NCBI GenBank assembly: GCA_031257195.1
Contig: JAIRPD010000131.1
Coordinates: 42,112 to 106,111, forward strand
DNA from: Treponema sp.
GTDB lineage: Bacteria > Spirochaetota > Spirochaetia > Treponematales > Breznakiellaceae
Reading direction: 5' to 3'
DNA: 64,000 bases
Shown: positions 16,579 through 25,154 of the stretch, piece by piece
Numbering within the stretch: position 1 is the stretch's first letter
Layout: every line of letters starts with the position of its first letter
The notes under the pieces: model-generated
What the model was told of the DNA's origin: nothing
Seen by the model: the letters and a program-made list of their open reading frames with translations, nothing else
The model's database searches: none
Program-made: the position numbers and the translations under genes

Positions 16579-17173
16579 TTGGGGTGATCTGGAAAAGGAA
16601 CATTCCCGCGTACCGGAACTCGCCGGGAACAGGCAAAGCGCCCTAACCGTGGGGGTTTTTGACGGCCTCCACCGGGGACACCGGGCGTTGATTAAAAAAA
16701 TTACCCAGATGGCGCCGAAATTAGTTCCCGCGGTGGTTACCTTCCGGGAAAATCCCAAGCGCCTGATCTCTTCCGACCATGAACAGTGGCGGGAGCTGAT
16801 CAATTTTGAGGAAAAAATGGATTTTTTGGACACCCTTGGGGTGGCCCTGTGCGTGATCATTGACTTTTCGGAGGATTTTAGTAGAATAAGCGGAGGGGCC
16901 TTTGTGGAATCCCTTTGCCGGTTTTTGCGCCCCGCCTATATGGCGGTGGGGGTTAACTTTCATTGCGGGTACCGCCGGGATACGGACGCCGGCGCCTTTA
17001 AGGCGCTGGCGGAAAACCGGGGGGTCCGGGTGGAAATTCTTGACCCCGTGCTGGAGGGAGGGCTTCCGGTGAGTTCCAGCAGGATCCGCCAGGCCCTTAA
17101 AGCGGGCCGGCGGGATGAGGCGGCCCTGCTTCTGGGGCGTCCCCCCGGTACCGGCCCGCGGGGCGGGGCGTAA
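16559..17173 (+). CDS. ribF: FAD synthetase (FMN adenylyltransferase) domain protein lacking riboflavin kinase
   Basis: 204 residues covering only the N-terminal nucleotidyltransferase half of RibF: GVFDGLHRGHRALI (the HxGH nucleotide motif), VVTFRENPKR, GVNFHCGYRRDTDAGAF and VSSSRIRQALKAGRRDEAA, LLGRP. The usual protein has about 300 residues and continues after LLGRP into the riboflavin kinase domain; here the protein stops 10 residues later and only 40 bases remain before rpsO, so the kinase half is absent rather than frameshifted. It should adenylate FMN to FAD but depend on another source of FMN. ATG at 16559 (GGAG eight bases before) overlaps truB. Confidence 0.85.
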   Translation: MLMRLVDWGDLEKEHSRVPELAGNRQSALTVGVFDGLHRGHRALIKKITQMAPKLVPAVVTFRENPKRLISSDHEQWRELINFEEKMDFLDTLGVALCVIIDFSEDFSRISGGAFVESLCRFLRPAYMAVGVNFHCGYRRDTDAGAFKALAENRGVRVEILDPVLEGGLPVSSSRIRQALKAGRRDEAALLLGRPPGTGPRGGA

Positions 17174-17213
17174 AAGCGCCCGGATTTATAAGGTTTTTAG
17201 AGGAGTACTATAT

Positions 17214-17483
17214 ATGGCTTTAACAAAAGAAGACGCGGCTTCCACCATCGTGAAATTTGGAAAAAACGAAAAGGATACCGGCGCCCCGGAAGTTCAGATC
17301 GCCCTGTTGACCAAGCGGATCAGCCAGTTGACGGAGCATTGCAAACAGTTCAAAAAGGACAAGTCCGGCCAGCGGGGCCTCTTGATCCTCGTGGGAAAAC
17401 GCCGCCGGATGCTTAAGTACCTGCAGCGGGTGGGCCTGGAGAAATACCGGTCCCTGATCAAGGAATTGGGCCTGCGCAAATGA
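17214..17483 (+). CDS. rpsO: 30S ribosomal protein S15
   Basis: 89 residues, standard length. Binds 16S rRNA central domain and the 30S-50S bridge. Recognised by DTGAPEVQIALLTKRISQLT, FKKDKSGQRGLLILVGKRRR and LKYLQRVGLEKYRSLIKELG. ATG 17214 follows AGAGGAG. Its stop overlaps the pnp start as ATGA; rpsO-pnp is a very widely conserved pair. Confidence 0.97.
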   Translation: MALTKEDAASTIVKFGKNEKDTGAPEVQIALLTKRISQLTEHCKQFKKDKSGQRGLLILVGKRRRMLKYLQRVGLEKYRSLIKELGLRK

Positions 17484-19612
17484 CACAAACGGTAACCCTA
17501 ACAGTAGCCGGTAAAGAACTGATCCTGGAAACCGGCAGGATGGCGAAACAGGCCAATGGGGCTGTTTTTGCCCAGTACGAGGGATCCGCGGTGATCGCCA
17601 CGGTCTGCGCCTCCGCCGATCCGGTGGAGGGGCTGGACTATGTGCCCCTGACGGTGGATTACAATGAAAAGTACTACGCCGCGGGCAAGATCCCCGGGGG
17701 ATTCATCAAGCGGGAGGGGCGGCCCAAGGATAAGGAGATCCTCGTGTCCCGGCTCATAGACCGGCCCATGCGGCCCCTCTTTGACAAGAGCTTCGGCAGG
17801 GAGATCCAGGTGGTGCCCACCACTATTTCGGCGGATCAAACCAATCCCCCGGATATTCTGGCTATCATCGCCTCCTCCGCGGCGGTTCACCTTTCCGACA
17901 TCCCCTTTAACGGTCCCATCGCCGCGGCGCGGATCGGCGCCATTGGGGAAGAGCTCATCGTTAACCCCAGCTACGAGGAAATTGAAAGGTCCCGGCTGGA
18001 AATCGTGGTCGCCGGCACAAAGGACGGGATCACCATGGTTGAGGGGGGGGCCGGCGAGGTAAGCGAGGAACTTATGGTCAGGGCCCTGGAAAAGGCCCAC
18101 CAGGTGATCATTGAACTCTGCGAGCTCCAGGAAGAGCTGCGGCGGCTGGCCGGCAAGGAAAAACTCCCCCTTAACCCCGATACCCATACGCTGGAAAACC
18201 GGGACGAGATTTACCGCGACGCCTATCCCAGGCTGGAAACCGCCTGTTTTGAGCCCGCCAAGGGCGAGCGGCACGCCGCCGTCAAGGCCGTTAAAGCGGA
18301 CCTGGCGGAAAAATACGCCGCCCAGCTTGAGGATGAAAACCAGAAACGGCTTTTTGACGCCCTCTTTGAGGATATGCAGTACGCGATACTCCGTTCCTCG
18401 ATCCTTGACAAGGGAAAGCGGGTGGACGGCCGGGGGCTGGAAGATATCCGGCCCATCAGCTGCGAAATAGGGCTCCTCAAGCGGACCCATGGCTCGGCCC
18501 TGTTCACCCGGGGCGAGACCCAGGCTCTGGCGGTAACCACCCTGGGAACGGTCTTTGACGAGCAAATCTACGACGATATTGAGGGGGATAAACGGGAAAA
18601 CTTTATCCTCCACTACAACTTCCCCCCCTATTCGGTGGGGGAAACGGGCCGGCTCGGGACGGGCCGCCGGGAAATCGGCCACGGTAACCTGGCCCGCCGT
18701 TCCCTGGCCCCCATGGTTCCCTCCAAGGAGGAATTTCCCTATACAATCCGGGTTGTGTCGGAGATTCTGGAATCCAATGGTTCCTCCTCCATGGCCTCGG
18801 TCTGCGGGGGCACCCTGTCGATGCTTCACGCCGGGGTTCCCATGAAGAAACCCGTGGCGGGGATAGCCATGGGCCTTATCACCGAGGGGGACCGTTACGC
18901 GGTTCTATCCGACATCCTGGGGGAGGAAGATCACCTGGGGGACATGGACTTTAAGGTGGCCGGCACGGAGGAGGGGATCACCGGTTTTCAAATGGACATC
19001 AAGATCGCCGGGGTAAACGCTGAAATCATGGGCAAGGCCCTGGCCCAGGCGAAACGGGGCAGGCTCCACATCCTCTCGATTATGAACCGGACGATTAGCA
19101 GGCCCGCGGGGCAGATCAGTGAATTCGCCCCCAAGATCGTTACCCTGAAGATCGAGGTGGATAAGATCGGCGCCCTCATCGGTCCCGGCGGCAAGAACAT
19201 CAAGGCCCTGTGCGAACAGTTCAGCGTGACGATCAATACCGAAAACGATGGAACCGTGACGATCTACGGAAAAAACGCCAAGGACGCGGAAGAGGCCAAG
19301 AGGGCGGTCATGGGGGTTGTGGCGGATCCGGAAACGGGCAGGGTTTACAACGGGGTGGTTAAGCGGATCATGGAATTCGGCGCCTTTGTGGAGATTTTGC
19401 CCGGCAAGGAAGGGCTGGTGCATATTTCCAAGCTTTCCCGGCAGCGGATCGCCCAGGTAACGGACGTGCTTTCCGAGGGGCAGGAGATACCGGTTAAGCT
19501 CATGGAGGTTGACAAAATGGGCCGGTTGAACCTGTCCTATATCGACGCCGTCGATCCCGACGGCGCCCCCGCCGGCGAGGGACCAGGGGGGCGGCCGTCC
19601 CGTCCGGGATGA
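17480..19612 (+). CDS. pnp: Polyribonucleotide nucleotidyltransferase (PNPase)
   Basis: Phosphorolytic 3'-5' exoribonuclease. 710 residues in the standard order: first RNase PH domain (GRMAKQANGAVFAQYEGSAV, FIKREGRPKDKEILVSRLID), helical linker, second RNase PH domain (GRGLEDIRPISCEIGLLKRT, GSALFTRGETQAL), KH (IGPGGKNIKALCEQF) and S1 (YNGVVKRIMEFGAFVEILPG). The S1 domain is followed by a short Gly/Pro-rich tail. The start overlaps rpsO by four bases and the stop overlaps dut by four bases. Confidence 0.97.
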   Translation: MTQTVTLTVAGKELILETGRMAKQANGAVFAQYEGSAVIATVCASADPVEGLDYVPLTVDYNEKYYAAGKIPGGFIKREGRPKDKEILVSRLIDRPMRPLFDKSFGREIQVVPTTISADQTNPPDILAIIASSAAVHLSDIPFNGPIAAARIGAIGEELIVNPSYEEIERSRLEIVVAGTKDGITMVEGGAGEVSEELMVRALEKAHQVIIELCELQEELRRLAGKEKLPLNPDTHTLENRDEIYRDAYPRLETACFEPAKGERHAAVKAVKADLAEKYAAQLEDENQKRLFDALFEDMQYAILRSSILDKGKRVDGRGLEDIRPISCEIGLLKRTHGSALFTRGETQALAVTTLGTVFDEQIYDDIEGDKRENFILHYNFPPYSVGETGRLGTGRREIGHGNLARRSLAPMVPSKEEFPYTIRVVSEILESNGSSSMASVCGGTLSMLHAGVPMKKPVAGIAMGLITEGDRYAVLSDILGEEDHLGDMDFKVAGTEEGITGFQMDIKIAGVNAEIMGKALAQAKRGRLHILSIMNRTISRPAGQISEFAPKIVTLKIEVDKIGALIGPGGKNIKALCEQFSVTINTENDGTVTIYGKNAKDAEEAKRAVMGVVADPETGRVYNGVVKRIMEFGAFVEILPGKEGLVHISKLSRQRIAQVTDVLSEGQEIPVKLMEVDKMGRLNLSYIDAVDPDGAPAGEGPGGRPSRPG

Positions 19613-20133
19613 CCGGAACCGGGAGAACCGCCGCCGCTTCTAGCATGGAGGGGGGGAACGGGCTTAAGGACGGCGGGGCGGGGGACGGCGGGGAAGCCCC
19701 CCTGGTCCGGGTGTTCAGGAAGAACAAGAACGCCCGGCTGCCCCGTTACGCCACCGGCGGGGCGGCGGGGGCCGACGTGGAAGCCTGCCTCGCCGCGGAA
19801 CTGGTTTTGGCCCCCGGGGAACGGGTAAAGGTTCCCACCGGACTGGCGCTGGAGATTCCCCGGGGCTGGGAGGCCCAGGTAAGGCCCCGTTCCGGTTTGG
19901 CCCTGCGTTACGGCGTGACGGTACTCAACGCCCCGGGTACCATAGACAGCGATTATCGGGGGGAACTGGAAATACTTCTGGTGAATACCGGGGGGGAACC
20001 GTATACGGTGCGTCCAGGGGATCGGATAGCCCAGCTGGTATTCGCCCCGGCCCCGCGGGTCCGGCTGGAAGATTCGGAACTTTCCGGAACAACAGGACGG
20101 GGAGGGGGGGGATTCGGTTCCACGGGAGTTTAG
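19609..20133 (+). CDS. dut: dUTP diphosphatase
   Basis: Hydrolyses dUTP to dUMP, keeping uracil out of DNA and feeding dTMP synthesis. 174 residues with all five trimeric dUTPase motifs: GAAGADVEA (I), RPRSGLALR (II), NAPGTIDSDYRGEL with the catalytic Asp (III), GDRIAQLVF (IV) and GRGGGGFGSTG (V). An extra 30 residues of low-complexity sequence precede the core; an internal ATG at 19645 could be the true start, though the ATGA overlap with pnp favours 19609. tmk, another thymidine nucleotide gene, lies elsewhere in the window. Confidence 0.95.
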   Translation: MTGTGRTAAASSMEGGNGLKDGGAGDGGEAPLVRVFRKNKNARLPRYATGGAAGADVEACLAAELVLAPGERVKVPTGLALEIPRGWEAQVRPRSGLALRYGVTVLNAPGTIDSDYRGELEILLVNTGGEPYTVRPGDRIAQLVFAPAPRVRLEDSELSGTTGRGGGGFGSTGV

Positions 20134-20135
20134 TA

Positions 20136-21461
20136 ATGGTTTTTTTAGTACAAAACGCCGCCCTCCCCGTCAAAAGGGGGGGGGTGAAAACCGGGCTCCG
20201 CCACCGCCGCTCAAAAACGATATTTTTCTACCTTACCCGGGAACTCTTTTTCGCCTTCTTTGTCTGTTTTCTCTTTTTCTTTTTTGTCTTTTTCGTGAAC
20301 CAGCTTCTGCTCATGGCCCAGGCGATTCTCGCTAAACGGGTACCCCTTCACCAGGTGGCCCTGCTTATTTTGTATTCCACCCCCGCGATCATCGCCATGG
20401 CCTCTCCCTTCGCCTGTCTTACCGGTACCCTTATGACCATAGGCAGGCTCAGCTCGGACAACGAGATCCTGGTTTTGCTCGCCTCGGGATTTTCCTACCG
20501 TTTGGTTTTTACGCCCGCCCTGGTGGTGGGTTTTTTGATTTCCTGTTTTTCCTTTTTCGCCAACGACATACTGCTTCCCGCGGGGACGGTTCAGTTCTCC
20601 AAGCTGTACCGCCGGATCCTTATTTCCTCCCCCGCCCTGGAGCTGGAGGCGAATTCGGTCAAGCACCTGAAAAAATCGGTGGTGGTTACCGGGCCCGTGC
20701 TGGAAAACGCCATCCGGGACATTCTGATCATCGACAGGACCAACGACGGGGAAAGGAGGATCATCACCGCGAAAGAGGCGAGCCTGGAGGATACGGGGGA
20801 CGGGAACCTTACCATCAACCTGGGGGAGGTTTTTGTTAAATCGGGGAAGGAAAACCTAAAGAGGAACTATGATTACGCCCTGGCCAAGAGGGTAAAGTAT
20901 TCGATCCCCCAGGAGGATATAGTCCAGGCGGTTTACTCCGTGGGTCCCCGGGAAATGAGTTCCGTGGACGTGAGAAGGGAAATAAAAACAAAGGAGTCGG
21001 CCCTGCTGGACGCCATGGAGGGTGAGTACAGAAAGATAACCGCGGAGGAGGCCGGTCTGGAAAATATCCTCCGGGAGGGGCGGGGACTGGCGATAACCGA
21101 CCACTTTTTTTCCACCCTTTCGGACTGGCGCTATTCGGTTCAGACGGCGAGGGATATGCTGAACGACCGGATCCTTTCCCTTTATCGCCTGGAGTATTTT
21201 AAAAAATTCGCCATCCCCTTTGGGGCCCTTTCTTTTGTGCTGGCCGCCGTTTCCATAGGACTTATGGCCAGCAAGAGCGGCCAGACCGTGGGGTTCATCA
21301 TCGGAATTTGCATCTCCGTCTTTTACTGGGTCCTGATCCTTATCGGCCAGTCCATGGGAACCCGGCTGGGATTTTCCCCCTTCTGGTCCATGTGGTTCCC
21401 CAACATCCTGTTCATCGCCGCGGGGCTGGGGTTAACGACGATGAGGATCTTCTCAAAATGA
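20136..21461 (+). CDS. lptF: LptF/LptG family permease (first copy)
   Basis: 441 residues, inner-membrane permease of the lipopolysaccharide-transport type (YjgP/YjgQ family). Three N-terminal helices (residues about 30-130), a large periplasmic beta domain (about 165-340) and three C-terminal helices (about 355-440), the LptF/G layout. GGGAG seven bases before the ATG supports the start. The neighbour at 21458 is a second member overlapping by ATGA, so the pair forms the LptFG heterodimer. Some treponemes lack classical LPS, so the exported glycolipid may differ. LptB is not in this window. Which copy is F or G is by position only. Confidence 0.85.
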   Translation: MVFLVQNAALPVKRGGVKTGLRHRRSKTIFFYLTRELFFAFFVCFLFFFFVFFVNQLLLMAQAILAKRVPLHQVALLILYSTPAIIAMASPFACLTGTLMTIGRLSSDNEILVLLASGFSYRLVFTPALVVGFLISCFSFFANDILLPAGTVQFSKLYRRILISSPALELEANSVKHLKKSVVVTGPVLENAIRDILIIDRTNDGERRIITAKEASLEDTGDGNLTINLGEVFVKSGKENLKRNYDYALAKRVKYSIPQEDIVQAVYSVGPREMSSVDVRREIKTKESALLDAMEGEYRKITAEEAGLENILREGRGLAITDHFFSTLSDWRYSVQTARDMLNDRILSLYRLEYFKKFAIPFGALSFVLAAVSIGLMASKSGQTVGFIIGICISVFYWVLILIGQSMGTRLGFSPFWSMWFPNILFIAAGLGLTTMRIFSK

Positions 21462-22528
21462 CCCTGGACCGGTATCTGGTAAAGCAGTTTCTTCCCATTT
21501 TTCTTTCCGCCCTGACCTTGTTTATAACGCTGGTCCTTCTCATCGATCTCTTTCTTAATTTAGTCCGTTATCTTGAAAACGGCGCGGCGATCGCGGATAT
21601 TCTTGCCACATCGTTTTACTATATTCCCAAAAGCGTTATCTACGCCCTGCCGGTTTCCCTGCTCTTCGCCTCCGCCTATATCCTGGGGGATTTAAGCGCC
21701 CGGAACGAGCTGACCACCATCCTGGGCGCGGGATTTCCTTTTTGGCGTTTTTGCCTGTCCCTGGTGCTTATGGGAATCATGGCCTCGGTTTTTTCCTTTT
21801 TTTTCGAGGACCAGGTGGTTATTCCCACCCTGAGGAAGAAAAACGAGTTGAGCCGGAAACTGCTCAATACCCAGGCGGAGGAGAATCTTTCCGATATCGT
21901 GATAAAACTGGAGGAGGGACGGCTGATTTATTCGGTGGATTACTACGACATGACATCCCAGACCCTGAACGGGGTAACGATCATCGAATTTGACCAGAAT
22001 AAATCGGTCCTCTTTATCATTTCCGCCGACAGGGCTCTGTGGACCGACGACTCCTATTGGTCTTTTGTGAATCCCCTGATCTATGACTGGGGGGATCAGG
22101 GCTTTTTCCGGCCCCGGGAATACACGGAAACAGGAAGTTACACCGAGGAGCCCGATACCTTTAAGCGGAGTTCCGTGTCCGCCGCGGATTTAAACGCCCG
22201 GGACGCGGGCCTTTTGATCAAGGACCTTAAACGAGCGGGGCTTCCCTCGGTTTCCGCCCAGGCGGATTACCATCACCGTTTTTCCTTTTCCGCGGTTTCC
22301 TTTGTGGTGATCTTCCTTTCCGTTACCATGAGCGGCCGGTTTAAAAAAAATATCCTTCTCCTGAGCCTCCTGGCCAGTTTGGGCGTCGCCGCGATTTATT
22401 ACGTTATTGAGATGATAAGCATGATGGGCGCCCGGGTCGGCCTGGTGTCCCCCGTTCTGGGCGCCTGGTTTCCGGTTTTTGTCTGTACCGCCGCCGGTCT
22501 TCTGCTCTTACGGTACGGCAAAACATGA
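21458..22528 (+). CDS. lptG: LptF/LptG family permease (second copy)
   Basis: 356 residues with six predicted helices around a periplasmic domain: TLDRYLVKQFLPIFLSALTL at the start and LLLSLLASLGVAAIYYVIEM near the end are typical. GAGFPFWRF between helices 2 and 3 parallels ASGFSYRLVF in the preceding gene, a conserved coupling-helix site for the ATPase. ATG at 21458 overlaps the lptF stop (ATGA) and its own stop overlaps tgt in the same way. Partner of the preceding permease in moving a lipid from the inner membrane. Confidence 0.87.
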   Translation: MTLDRYLVKQFLPIFLSALTLFITLVLLIDLFLNLVRYLENGAAIADILATSFYYIPKSVIYALPVSLLFASAYILGDLSARNELTTILGAGFPFWRFCLSLVLMGIMASVFSFFFEDQVVIPTLRKKNELSRKLLNTQAEENLSDIVIKLEEGRLIYSVDYYDMTSQTLNGVTIIEFDQNKSVLFIISADRALWTDDSYWSFVNPLIYDWGDQGFFRPREYTETGSYTEEPDTFKRSSVSAADLNARDAGLLIKDLKRAGLPSVSAQADYHHRFSFSAVSFVVIFLSVTMSGRFKKNILLLSLLASLGVAAIYYVIEMISMMGARVGLVSPVLGAWFPVFVCTAAGLLLLRYGKT

Positions 22529-23664
22529 GCGGGATTTTTACCGTCACCGGACGCTGCGGGACTTCCCGGGCCAGGCGGGGTGAGCTTTTCCTGCCCCACG
22601 GAAAAGTGGAAACCCCGGTTTTTATGCCCGTGGGAACCAACGGGACGGTCAAGGCCCTGACCAACGGGGATTTGGAAGAAATAGGTTTTTCCCTGATCCT
22701 GGCCAATACCTATCATCTGTATCTGCGGCCCGGAACGGGGGTGATTGGCGCCGCCGGGGGACTGCGGAATTTTACCCGGTGGAAGGGCAATTATCTAACC
22801 GACTCCGGGGGGTTTCAGATCTTTTCCCTGGCCCCGTTCCGCAAAATAACGGAAGAGGGCGCCCGGTTCCGCTCCCATATAGACGGCTCCTACCACACCT
22901 TAAGCCCGGAAAAGGCGGTGGAAATCCAGGTCGCGCTGGACAGTGATATACAGATGCAGCTTGATGTTTGCACCCCCTGGGGGATAGATCAAAAAGAGGC
23001 CGGGCGGGCCCTGGAATTAACGGATCTGTGGCTAAAGCGGGCCTCCGCCGCGTGGCGCCGGGCCGGGGAGGACGGATACGGGGGGGCTTTTTTTTCCATC
23101 GTCCAGGGAAATTTCTTCCCCGGCCTCCGGGAGGAAAGCGTGGAAAAAGCGCTGGAAACCGAAACTTCCGGCGTCGCCATAGGAGGCCTTTCCGTGGGGG
23201 AGCCGGAGGAGGTCTTTCGGGAGTATCTCCATTTAACATCCTCCCTTTTGCCGGATGAAAAGCCCCGGTATGTGATGGGCATAGGAACCCCCCGGTATAT
23301 ACTGTGGGCCATAGAAGAGGGGATCGACATGTTTGACTGCGTCCTTCCCACCAGGATAGGGAGGAACGGCCATGTGTTTACCCATAAAGGCCCCCTGTCC
23401 CTGAAAAAAGCGGAAAACGCCGCCAGTTTTCTTCCTCCCGACGAGGCCTGTTCCTGCAAGGTCTGCGCGGCCTACAGCCGCGCCTATTTGCGGCACCTTT
23501 TCAAAACCCGGGAGATCCTCTGTTCCACGCTGGCGAGTTATCACAATCTTTTTTTTCTTAACCAGCTTGTCCTTGATTCCCGGAAAGCGATCGGGGAGAA
23601 TAGATTTATGGAATTTAAAGACTCCTTTTTACGTCAGTATGAAAGCGGGGAAAATCACCTATGA
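22525..23664 (+). CDS. tgt: Queuine tRNA-ribosyltransferase
   Basis: Exchanges guanine 34 for a queuosine precursor in GUN tRNAs. 379 residues: VETPVFMPVGTNGTVKALTN, LANTYHLYLRPG, catalytic DSGGFQIFSL, GGLSVGEPEEVF, second Asp in MFDCVLPTRIGRNG, and the zinc ligands in CSCKVCAAYSRAYLRHLF. Length and motifs are standard. ATG overlaps lptG and the stop overlaps the HEAT gene, so it belongs to the same long operon. tRNA-Tyr, a substrate, is encoded upstream in the window. Confidence 0.97.
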   Translation: MSGIFTVTGRCGTSRARRGELFLPHGKVETPVFMPVGTNGTVKALTNGDLEEIGFSLILANTYHLYLRPGTGVIGAAGGLRNFTRWKGNYLTDSGGFQIFSLAPFRKITEEGARFRSHIDGSYHTLSPEKAVEIQVALDSDIQMQLDVCTPWGIDQKEAGRALELTDLWLKRASAAWRRAGEDGYGGAFFSIVQGNFFPGLREESVEKALETETSGVAIGGLSVGEPEEVFREYLHLTSSLLPDEKPRYVMGIGTPRYILWAIEEGIDMFDCVLPTRIGRNGHVFTHKGPLSLKKAENAASFLPPDEACSCKVCAAYSRAYLRHLFKTREILCSTLASYHNLFFLNQLVLDSRKAIGENRFMEFKDSFLRQYESGENHL

Positions 23665-25154
23665 AAACAATCCTTGCCCTCTTTTTCTGTTTCGCCGCGC
23701 TGGGGACGCCCCGGCTGGTCCCGGCCCAGGAAGCGTCCCCCGGATCAGAGGATTCGGCGAACGAGCAAAGACTTAAGATTATCCAGTACGGTACGGACGC
23801 GGAAATAGCGAACCTTATCAAAACCCTGCGGGGTGAGCGGGATCGGGAGGGGGAAGGCAAAGACCAGCCCCTGGATGAGGCGCTTTTGACCCTGGCGGGA
23901 AAAACCAAAAACAGGACGATTCTTTCCGGGGTCTTTAGTTATTTTGGGGACCGGGAACGGGGGGGGCTTGAAAACCGGGCCCGGGAGGCGGTGGAAAACC
24001 GGGATTACGAGGCGGTGGAAACGGTAAACGCCGCCCTGGATTATTTGGGCAAAGTTCAGGCGGCGGGAACCAAGGACATTTTATCCGGAATCCTCCAGGG
24101 GGAGGAGAGCCGTTTCCTGCCGGGGGCGATCCGGGCTTTGGGAAAGACCGCGGAAAAGGACGGCGCCGCCGGAACCGCGGAATACCTGATCGATTACTAT
24201 TCAAACCTGGAGCCGGGAAACGAAAACCGGGGGGTCATCATAGAGGCGATTGGAAACACCAAGGCGAAGGAAGGGACGGGTTTTCTTGTATCCATAGCGG
24301 AAAACGAGGATGAGCGGACGCCCTTGCGTATAGCCGCCCTGGAGGGATTGGCCAAAATAGCCGATCCCGAGGGGCTGGACGCCATATTAACCGCCGCGTC
24401 ATCCAAGGACCCCAACGTCCGGGCCGCCGCCATTGGGGCTATGGGTCCCTTTTCCGGGCAAAAAACGGAAGAGGCCATTATCGAGGCCTTTAGAGACTCC
24501 TATTACCGTACCCGCGTGGCCGCGGCCAAGGCGGCGGGGGAACGAAAACTCGCCGGGGCCCTTCCTTTTCTCCGGTTCCGTTCGGAGAATGACGATGTTC
24601 CCGCCGTTCGGGACGAGGCGGTCAAGGCCATGGGAGCCATTGGGGGCGCCGACGCCGAAAAAAACCTCGCGGATCTTTTTAGGGACCGGAAAAACAACGA
24701 CCGGATCAGGATAAACGCGGGGGAAGCGCTTTTAACCAAGGCCTCCGCCGATTACACCCAGGAGGTGATCAATGAAATGGATGAGGCCAAACTGAAAAAC
24801 CAGACCGCCCTGTACAACGGTTTTTTACGCGTCCTGGGGCCGGTTAAATCCCCCAAACTGGAATCCCTGGCCCGCCGCTTTTTCGCCGGCGGCGGTGTGA
24901 TAGAAAAATCCTACGCCCTGGACTTCTGCTCCAATAACAACTTCCGCGGCCTGGCGGATGAAATACGGAAACTCACCGGCCCAAAGAACGGAAACCTTTC
25001 CCGAAAAGCCCTGGCGATTCTGGAAAAATGGGGCCTCCCCGTGGAGTCTCCCCAAGATTCCCCGGGAACCCCTACGACTTCCGCCGGGCCGGCGGATGGT
25101 CCGCCCGCGCCTCCCCGGGCCGGGGGAGGGTCGACGGAACCTTTATCGAATTGA
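23661..25154 (+). CDS. Exported HEAT-repeat protein
   Basis: 497 residues. Signal peptide (MKTILALFFCFAALGTPRLV, cut near AQE), then about ten helical HEAT-like repeats, e.g. PGAIRALGKTAEKDGAAG, LRIAALEGLAKIADPEG and VRAAAIGAMGPFSGQKTEEA. The end is Pro/Gly-rich and low-complexity. HEAT solenoids bind other proteins; the partner is unknown, but the extended signal implies a periplasmic or surface location. Coupled to tgt by ATGA. The last 83 bases overlap the convergent vWA gene, which supplies the opposite strand of the Pro-rich tail. Confidence 0.8.
   Translation: MKTILALFFCFAALGTPRLVPAQEASPGSEDSANEQRLKIIQYGTDAEIANLIKTLRGERDREGEGKDQPLDEALLTLAGKTKNRTILSGVFSYFGDRERGGLENRAREAVENRDYEAVETVNAALDYLGKVQAAGTKDILSGILQGEESRFLPGAIRALGKTAEKDGAAGTAEYLIDYYSNLEPGNENRGVIIEAIGNTKAKEGTGFLVSIAENEDERTPLRIAALEGLAKIADPEGLDAILTAASSKDPNVRAAAIGAMGPFSGQKTEEAIIEAFRDSYYRTRVAAAKAAGERKLAGALPFLRFRSENDDVPAVRDEAVKAMGAIGGADAEKNLADLFRDRKNNDRIRINAGEALLTKASADYTQEVINEMDEAKLKNQTALYNGFLRVLGPVKSPKLESLARRFFAGGGVIEKSYALDFCSNNNFRGLADEIRKLTGPKNGNLSRKALAILEKWGLPVESPQDSPGTPTTSAGPADGPPAPPRAGGGSTEPLSN

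Noticed and set aside
16559..17213. Frameshift splitting ribF from a riboflavin kinase domain
   Set aside because: Only 40 bases lie between the ribF stop and rpsO, too little to hold a kinase domain in any frame.
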